Shown here: one piece after another, positions 58,961-64,000 of the stretch
How positions within the stretch are numbered: the first letter of the stretch is position 1
Layout: every line of letters begins with the position of its first letter
Source: Pseudomonadota bacterium
GTDB lineage: Bacteria; Pseudomonadota; Gammaproteobacteria; Burkholderiales; Burkholderiaceae_E
DNA: 64,000 bases
NCBI GenBank assembly: GCA_023389055.1
Contig: JAEWFA010000065.1
Location: 62,001-126,000 of the forward strand
Direction of reading: 5' to 3'
The notes under the pieces: model-generated
The model's database searches: none
What the model was told of the DNA's origin: nothing
What the model saw: the letters and a program-made list of their open reading frames with translations, nothing else
Made by a program: the position numbers and the translations under genes

Positions 58961-61459
58961 TCAGGCGGGGACGGACGCCGCGGCGTCGGCGCCTGCCGGG
59001 CGGCCCAGGTTTCGCCGCAAGTGCTGGTACAGCACCTGGGGATCGACCGGTTTCTCCAGTACCGCGCGGATTCCGGCGAGATCGATATCCGGCGTCGCCA
59101 TCGGATCGCGGTAGCCGGTGTACAGAAGGATCGGCAGGTTCGGTCTCACCAGCGCCACCGCGCGCGCGAGTTGCGTTCCGGTGAGCCGTGGCATCGTCTG
59201 GTCGGCGATCAGCAGGTCGAAATCGAAGTCGTCGTCGGTGATCTGGCGCCGCGCGTCTTCCGGGTCGAAGAAGGCCGACACGCGCAGACCCCAGCTTTCG
59301 AGCAGCTCGCGCATGAAGCCGAGCACCGACGGCTCGTCGTCGACGAGAACGACGCGTCCGTCGAATTTCGGCGGCTGCGAACGATGGGCGGCCGCACGCG
59401 ACGCGCCCGGGTCCGCACCGGCGATCGTCGGATCGAGCGGCGGCAACAGCACGCGAAACGTCGCGCCGCCTCCTGCCTGCGTCTCGACGACGATGTGGCC
59501 GTGGTGATCGTGCACGATGCCGTGCACCATCGCCAGGCCCATCCCGCTGCCCTTGCCGACCTCCTTGGTGCTGAAGAACGGCTCGAACATGCGATCGAGC
59601 ACCTCGTGCTCGATGCCCGGGCCGCTGTCACCCACCGACAGTTCGACGAAGTCGCCGTCGACGCTCTGCCGGCACGACGTGCACACGCCTCGCCACCCGC
59701 TGCGCCATGCGGTGGAGACGTGGACGGCACCGATCGCGTGCATTGCATCGCGCGCATTGATGCACAGGTTCATCAGCATCTGCTGGAACTGCACCGGATC
59801 GATCAGCACCGCGGGCAACTCGGCGTCGAGATCGATGCCCATCTCGACCGTCGACGGAAACGATGCACGCAGCAGCTTGGTCGCCTCGCGCACCGCCGCG
59901 GCCAGCGCGATCGGCCGCGGCTCGCCGCGCTGGCCGCGGCTGAACATGAGCATCTGGCGGATGAGGTCGCGTGCGCGCTCGCACGACAGTTGCGCCTGCT
60001 GCAGGTACTGCGTGAGCTTCGCATCGCCGCTAGCGCCCTGGCGTTCGCTCGCAAGGACGACGTAGCCCATGATCGACGCGAGCAGGTTGTTGAAATCGTG
60101 CGCGATGCCTCCGGTCAGGTGGCCGATAGCCTCCATTTTCTGCGCCTGTCGCAGCTGCGCCTCGAGTTGCGCGCGGCGGTTCTCCTCGCGCCTGCGCTCG
60201 GTGAGATCGCGCACGATCGAGAGCACGTGCGGCTGGTTTCGGTACGGCATCGGCACGACGTGGACCTCGACGTCGAAGGTCGTTCCGTCGTGGCGGCGCG
60301 CGACCGTCTCGCCGCTGTACGCGTTGCCGTCGAGCGCCGCGCGAACGATCCGCTTGCAGTATTCGCGCCGCTCTTCGGGCAGGAAGCGTTCGCAATCGGC
60401 GCCGAGCAGAAGCTCCCTCGTAAAGCCGTGCATCTTCAGAAAGGCCTCGTTGACGTCGACGACCTTTCCCGACGAGTCCCACAGCAGCAGCCCATCCACC
60501 GACGCGTTGAAGATCGACCGGTACTGCTCCTCGCTCTCGCGCAATGCCTGCTCGGCGAGCTTGCGGGGCGTGATCTCGCGCGTGAAGGTGAGAACGCGGC
60601 GCTTGCCGGCGATCTGCGCCGGCTTGATGTGGACCTCGTCCCAGTGCAACGATCCGTCCCTCGTGCTGCGGCGCCATTCGAAGGTCGTCGGCTGTCCGGC
60701 TTTCGCTCGCTCGAGCAACTCCGTCGCCTTTTCCGGCGTGTACGGGAATTCGCCCGAGCCGAGCTCGGACAAAGGCAGTCGGCGCATCTCGTCGGGCGTG
60801 TATCCGTAGGCGCTGCACGCCTTCGCGTTGACGTCGACGATCACTCCGGTATCCCAGTCGTGCACGAACAGCGCCTCCTCGCTGGCGTCGAAGATCGCGC
60901 GGTAGCTGGCCTCCGAAGTGCGCAACGAGTCTTCCGCGCGCCGTCGCTCGATCTCGCCGGCGGCACGCCCCGCGAAGATCTTCAACACCGACTCGATCAG
61001 CGCCTCGTCCTCCAGCGGCGCATACGACAGCACCGCGATCACGCCGAGCAGATGTCCGTCCGAGCCGCGCAACGGGTAGCCCGCATAGCTGTCGAGCCCG
61101 GCCTCGAGCAACACGCGCGCCTCTGGAAACAGTTCGCGCAGATTGCTGCGGTAGCAGCGGAAGCCTTCCAGCACCGTGCGGCAGGGCACCGAATGCAGCG
61201 GCGTTTCGTAGTTCCCCAGGTAGCGGCCGTTGCCGTACACGCCGATCGTGCGCACGCGCCGATCGTCACCGTCGCCTTCGAGGACGCCGATCAACGCGAA
61301 ATCGGTGCCCAGGATCGTCGCAAGGTAGCGGGTGAGCACCTGCACGAGGCCTTCGCCGTCGGCTCTCGAGACGGCGAGCGCGGCGTGATGCAGCGCTTCG
61401 TCGGTGCGCTGGTCCTTCGCGCGGATCAGGTCGTCGACGACCGGCAGGGACTCGCTCAT
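58961..61459 (-). CDS. GAF-PAS-PAS hybrid histidine kinase with CxxC-bearing ATPase domain
   Basis: An 832-residue cytoplasmic hybrid kinase with no membrane helix. Order: GAF (about residues 15-180), two PAS domains (about 185-305 and 310-430), HisKA with HLTGGIAHDFNNLLASI (His near 453), HATPase and a C-terminal receiver (about 695-815) with VVLVDDEP, DLLIADQTMP and EKPVD. A short insert in the ATPase domain, WRSGWRGVCTSCRQSVDGDF, places Cys593 and Cys596 in a CTSC motif between the N box and G1 box. The ATG at 61459 has GGAG 5 nt upstream. The upstream OmpR-type regulator 94 nt away may be its partner. Confidence 0.93.
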   Translation of the reverse strand: MSESLPVVDDLIRAKDQRTDEALHHAALAVSRADGEGLVQVLTRYLATILGTDFALIGVLEGDGDDRRVRTIGVYGNGRYLGNYETPLHSVPCRTVLEGFRCYRSNLRELFPEARVLLEAGLDSYAGYPLRGSDGHLLGVIAVLSYAPLEDEALIESVLKIFAGRAAGEIERRRAEDSLRTSEASYRAIFDASEEALFVHDWDTGVIVDVNAKACSAYGYTPDEMRRLPLSELGSGEFPYTPEKATELLERAKAGQPTTFEWRRSTRDGSLHWDEVHIKPAQIAGKRRVLTFTREITPRKLAEQALRESEEQYRSIFNASVDGLLLWDSSGKVVDVNEAFLKMHGFTRELLLGADCERFLPEERREYCKRIVRAALDGNAYSGETVARRHDGTTFDVEVHVVPMPYRNQPHVLSIVRDLTERRREENRRAQLEAQLRQAQKMEAIGHLTGGIAHDFNNLLASIMGYVVLASERQGASGDAKLTQYLQQAQLSCERARDLIRQMLMFSRGQRGEPRPIALAAAVREATKLLRASFPSTVEMGIDLDAELPAVLIDPVQFQQMLMNLCINARDAMHAIGAVHVSTAWRSGWRGVCTSCRQSVDGDFVELSVGDSGPGIEHEVLDRMFEPFFSTKEVGKGSGMGLAMVHGIVHDHHGHIVVETQAGGGATFRVLLPPLDPTIAGADPGASRAAAHRSQPPKFDGRVVLVDDEPSVLGFMRELLESWGLRVSAFFDPEDARRQITDDDFDFDLLIADQTMPRLTGTQLARAVALVRPNLPILLYTGYRDPMATPDIDLAGIRAVLEKPVDPQVLYQHLRRNLGRPAGADAAASVPA

Positions 61460-61553
61460 GGCCACTCCGAGGGCTGCTCCTGCGGCCAGTTTAGGGACGA
61501 AACGTCCCGGTGCATCGGACAGTTACCGCGTGGAAACCATCGAAACAAGCTGG

Positions 61554-62294
61554 TTACAGAAGCTTCGGCGCGCTGTCGGGCGGGACGTACAGGTAGCCCA
61601 CGCCGCGGATCGTGCGGATCGACTGCGGGTTCTCCGGATCGGCCTCGATCTTGCGGCGCAATCGGGCGATGCGGATGTCGATCGAGCGATCGAAGGGTTC
61701 CCATCCGCGATGGCTCGTCAGCGTGAGCAGTCGGTCACGCGAAAGCACCTGGTTCGGATGCGCGGCGAAGACCTTCAGCAGGTCGAATTCCATCGTCGTG
61801 ATCGCGATCTCGCGACCGTCGCGATCGAACAGCTGGCGCGAGACGGTGTCGAGCGTGCAGCAGGCCATCGCAATGCGCCGCGCGGCGTTGGCCGACGGCA
61901 CGCCGGCTGAGGATGCCGTGCGCGCCTGCAGCCGTCGCATCACGCTTTTCAGGCGTGCGCGCAGCTCGCGCGGGTCGAAGGGTTTGCCGATGTAGTCGTC
62001 GGCGCCGATCTCCAGGCCGATCACGCGGTCGACCGTTTCGGCTGCGCCGGTGACCATGATGATCCCGACGTCGTAGCGCTCGCGCAGGTACCGCGCGAGC
62101 GTCAGCCCGTCTTCGCCGGGCAGCTGCAGGTCGAGCAGGACGACGTCGGGCAGCGAGCGCTCGATCTCCGCGCGCATCGCCGTGCCGCTGGCGGCAGCGC
62201 TCACTTCGTAGCCGTGCGAGCCGAGGTACTCGCGGAGCATCTGGCTCAGCGAATCGTCATCGTCGACGACCAGTACGCGTCCGGCGTCCGCCAC
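61554..62294 (-). CDS. OmpR/PhoB-type response regulator
   Basis: A 246-residue winged-helix response regulator. Receiver: VVDDDDS, phospho-Asp in VVLLDLQLPGEDG, MVTGA, and Lys in GKPFDP. An about 20-residue Ala/Ser linker leads to the C-terminal winged helix (ITTMEFDLLKVFAAHPNQVL, then RDRLLTLTSHRGWEPFDRSI and IRTIRGVGYLYV). The start is GTG at 62294, giving MADAGRVLVVDDDDS; the ribosome site is weak. Its likely kinase is encoded downstream. A TATACT element on the minus strand at 62361-62366 may be its -10. Confidence 0.93.
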   Translation of the reverse strand: MADAGRVLVVDDDDSLSQMLREYLGSHGYEVSAAASGTAMRAEIERSLPDVVLLDLQLPGEDGLTLARYLRERYDVGIIMVTGAAETVDRVIGLEIGADDYIGKPFDPRELRARLKSVMRRLQARTASSAGVPSANAARRIAMACCTLDTVSRQLFDRDGREIAITTMEFDLLKVFAAHPNQVLSRDRLLTLTSHRGWEPFDRSIDIRIARLRRKIEADPENPQSIRTIRGVGYLYVPPDSAPKLL

Positions 62295-62415
62295 GTGCGC
62301 GCCCCCGTTCCCGGGTGGATGCCCGCGATGGGCTCGCCCGGGGCCCTTGCGAGGCGCCCAAGTATAGCGGCGCCCGTCTGCGCGGCGCCAGCGTTTGCCC
62401 TGCGGCGGGACGGAA

Positions 62416-62452
62416 ACACGGCATTGCCAAACCGGCAACACGGCGTTGCCAA
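62416..62452. repeat. Direct repeat upstream of response regulator and GNAT genes
   Basis: ACACGGCATTGCCAA (62416-62430) and ACACGGCGTTGCCAA (62438-62452) differ by one base and are spaced 22 nt apart, two helical turns. The first forms part of TTGCC-N5-GGCAA. They lie in the 271-nt divergent region between the regulator and the GNAT gene and may be operator half-sites. Confidence 0.45.
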
Positions 62453-62565
62453 GCGGTAATCGTGCGAACACGGCGGCCTCGCAGACTGCGCTCGTGCCTT
62501 CCCGCATCGCCGAAACCGGCGCGGGGCGACCCGAACCTCGACTGACCCCACGAGGAGGACGCGTC

Positions 62566-63261
62566 ATGGACATGAGCCAGGAGCACCTGTCGGAAGCGGG
62601 CGTGCCGCGTTCCGGATGCGGCATCCCGGCGCATCTCGCTGCGACGCGCTTCTGCATTCATCGATACCCGGCGTCGCTGATCGATCGGTTCACCTTGGCC
62701 GACGGTCGCAGCGTGCTCGTTCGCCCGGTGCTGCCGCAGGACGCGGCGCTGCAGCAGCAGTTCGTGCGCGACCTGACGCCGACGAGCCGCTATCGCCGCT
62801 TCCACTCCGGATTGCGCGAGTTGTCGGTCGACATGCTCGATTACCTGACGCAGGTCGACTACCGCTCGCACCTGGCGCTGCTCGCCGAGGTCTTCGAGGC
62901 GCGCGGCGACGAAGTGCAGGTGGCCGAAGTGCGTTACGTGCGGCGCGAGGGCGATGACGACGCCGACGACGCGGACACTGCCGACTTCGCGATCGCGGTC
63001 GCCGACGGATGGCAGGGTTGCGGCCTCGGTTCCCGGATGCTCGACGCGCTGCTGGCCAGTGCGCGCGCCGCCGGTGTCCGTCGCCTGGAAGGCAGCGTGC
63101 TCGCCGACAACGAGCCGATGCGCCACCTGATGCTCGCGCGCGGGTGGCGCATCCGCCGCGATCCGGACGATTCGCACCTGGTGATCGCGTGGCGCGATCT
63201 GGAACCCGAGCGCGGCGTCGGCGCACGAGCGCCCCGAGAGATCGAGGCGGCGCTGTGTTGA
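62566..63261 (+). CDS. GNAT-family N-acetyltransferase
   Basis: A 231-residue GNAT acetyltransferase. The N-terminal DGRSVLVRPVLPQDAALQQQ and TPTSRYRRFHSGLRELSVDM resemble the C-terminal acetyltransferase domain of protein-acetylating enzymes and its stand-alone relatives. The CoA-binding motif A is GWQGCGLGSRMLDALLASAR (Q/RxxGxG/A). SVLADNEPMRHLMLARGWRI completes the fold. GAGGAGG precedes the ATG. Downstream MFS gene overlaps its stop. It may acetylate proteins or small molecules; no substrate is evident. Confidence 0.9.
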   Translation: MDMSQEHLSEAGVPRSGCGIPAHLAATRFCIHRYPASLIDRFTLADGRSVLVRPVLPQDAALQQQFVRDLTPTSRYRRFHSGLRELSVDMLDYLTQVDYRSHLALLAEVFEARGDEVQVAEVRYVRREGDDDADDADTADFAIAVADGWQGCGLGSRMLDALLASARAAGVRRLEGSVLADNEPMRHLMLARGWRIRRDPDDSHLVIAWRDLEPERGVGARAPREIEAALC

Positions 63262-64000
63262 ACGTCGCGACATCCGGCGGGCCGCAGGCCTTGTCGCGCC
63301 GCTTCGCCGCGACGGCGCGCTCGTTGCTCTCCGGCGGAATCGGCACCGTGACGCTGCCGGCGGCCCTGTTGCTCGCCGTCGTCATGGGTCAGCGTTCGTC
63401 GATCGGCCTGTTCCTCCCGCCGATGAACACCACGACCGGCATCGGACTCGCGTCGTTGAGCCTGGCGGTGGCGATCGGGCAGCTTGCCTGGGGTCTCGCA
63501 CAACCGCTGTCGGCCGCGCTCGCCGAGCGCTACGGGGCCGCACGCGTCATTGCGCTGGGCGCCGTGTTCTGCGCACTGGGCAACGTCGCGGTCGTGTTCG
63601 TCACGACCGTCGTCGGCATGTCGCTGGCGATCGGCCTCGGCAGCGCGGCCGGTGCAGCCGCGGGCGGCGCATCGCTGCTGATGGGACTCGTCGTCCAGCG
63701 GGTGTCGCCCCGGCGTCGGGGCCTGGCCAGCGGCATCCTCGGCGCGGGCGGCTCGGCCGGGCAGATGGTCGTTGCCCCGGTGGCGCAAGGCGCCATCGCC
63801 GCCGCCGGGTGGATCGGCGCGATGCTGCTGATGGCGCTGATGACGCTCGCCGTGGCGCCGCTGGCGCGTGCGTTCCGCAGCACCGGCCCTTCGTCGGCCA
63901 CGCACGCCGCGCAGCGTCCGGCGCAGTGCGGCGATTCCCCCGCCCGGTCGTCGGCGGCGACGCGCGCTGCCGCACGGCGCGCCGCCCTGCGCGACCCGCT
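63255..64000 (+). CDS. MFS transporter, N-terminal part (cut by window end)
   Basis: An open frame runs from the GTG at 63255 (7 nt before the GNAT stop ends) past the window edge, at least 248 residues. Helical segments of a major-facilitator transporter are clear: TLPAALLLAVVMGQRSSIGL, LASLSLAVAIGQLAWGLAQP, then LAERYGAARVIALGAVFCAL (loop 2-3 motif A region) and MSLAIGLGSAAGAAAGGASL. QRSSIGLFLPPMN resembles transporters of the oxalate/monocarboxylate group. An alternative start is the TTG at 63258 overlapping the GNAT TGA. Confidence 0.88.
   Translation, partial: MLNVATSGGPQALSRRFAATARSLLSGGIGTVTLPAALLLAVVMGQRSSIGLFLPPMNTTTGIGLASLSLAVAIGQLAWGLAQPLSAALAERYGAARVIALGAVFCALGNVAVVFVTTVVGMSLAIGLGSAAGAAAGGASLLMGLVVQRVSPRRRGLASGILGAGGSAGQMVVAPVAQGAIAAAGWIGAMLLMALMTLAVAPLARAFRSTGPSSATHAAQRPAQCGDSPARSSAATRAAARRAALRDP

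Noticed and set aside
59021..61726. 901-codon plus-strand frame opposite the hybrid kinase
   Set aside because: Antisense shadow; no recognizable motif and composition unlike protein.

Overview
The window is a 64 kb piece of a very GC-rich chromosome with strong G/C third-position bias and tightly packed, often 4-nt-overlapping genes. Gene content points to a betaproteobacterium of the order Burkholderiales: rpmH-rnpA-yidD-yidC-mnmE diverges from dnaA-dnaN-gyrB with no recF, GTP-type PEP carboxykinase is present, and so are NnrU, BenE and a 4-hydroxybenzoyl-CoA reductase. The organism is probably a facultative anaerobe, likely a denitrifier, that degrades aromatic compounds. This is inferred from gene content; no rRNA or tRNA gene was found.

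Layout. 0-9.2 kb: pdxA, an ECF-type membrane protein, pckG, a TSUP permease, a large lipoprotein, a 2-keto-4-pentenoate hydratase-family enzyme, a 58-aa membrane protein and an unknown protein. 9.3-15.2 kb: a six-gene minus-strand surface-glycan cluster (glycosyltransferase, SDR, heptose-bisphosphate-phosphatase-like HAD, two GT9 heptosyltransferase-like enzymes, glycosyltransferase). 15.4-18.8 kb: an Atm1-like ABC exporter fused to a degenerate histidine-kinase ATPase and a complete receiver domain, overlapping a small gene tentatively of the GlcG/HbpS fold. 19-26.5 kb: PEBP protein, an isolated molybdopterin hydroxylase large subunit, patatin-like phospholipase, short asparaginase-domain protein and an E1 alpha/beta pair. 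26.7-31.2 kb: a perfect FNR/Anr-type box, then hcrC-hcrA-hcrB-marR, the 4-hydroxybenzoyl-CoA reductase operon.

31.6-42 kb: the chromosomal origin neighbourhood, with a decayed epimerase gene broken by an internal deletion and a (GATC)5 frameshift. 42-47.1 kb: DoxX, then two phosphorelay pairs and a degenerate GGDEF protein. 47.3-50.3 kb: MBL hydrolase, DadA and beta-carbonic anhydrase. 50.4-55.2 kb: NnrU; a peroxide-defence block (rubredoxin reductase, rubredoxin, single-domain rubrerythrin) divergent from an OxyR with both redox cysteines; then a BenE-type transporter. 55.3-64 kb: glycogen-debranching-type enzyme with a glycosyltransferase, MazG-like hydrolase, an 832-aa hybrid kinase with an OmpR-type regulator, a GNAT protein, and an MFS transporter cut by the window edge.

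How the parts fit: the hcr operon, BenE, NnrU and the FNR-type promoter suggest low-oxygen aromatic catabolism. The OxyR/rubrerythrin/rubredoxin block would protect oxygen-sensitive enzymes when oxygen returns. The most unusual object is the ABC exporter-pseudokinase-receiver fusion at 15980-18796.
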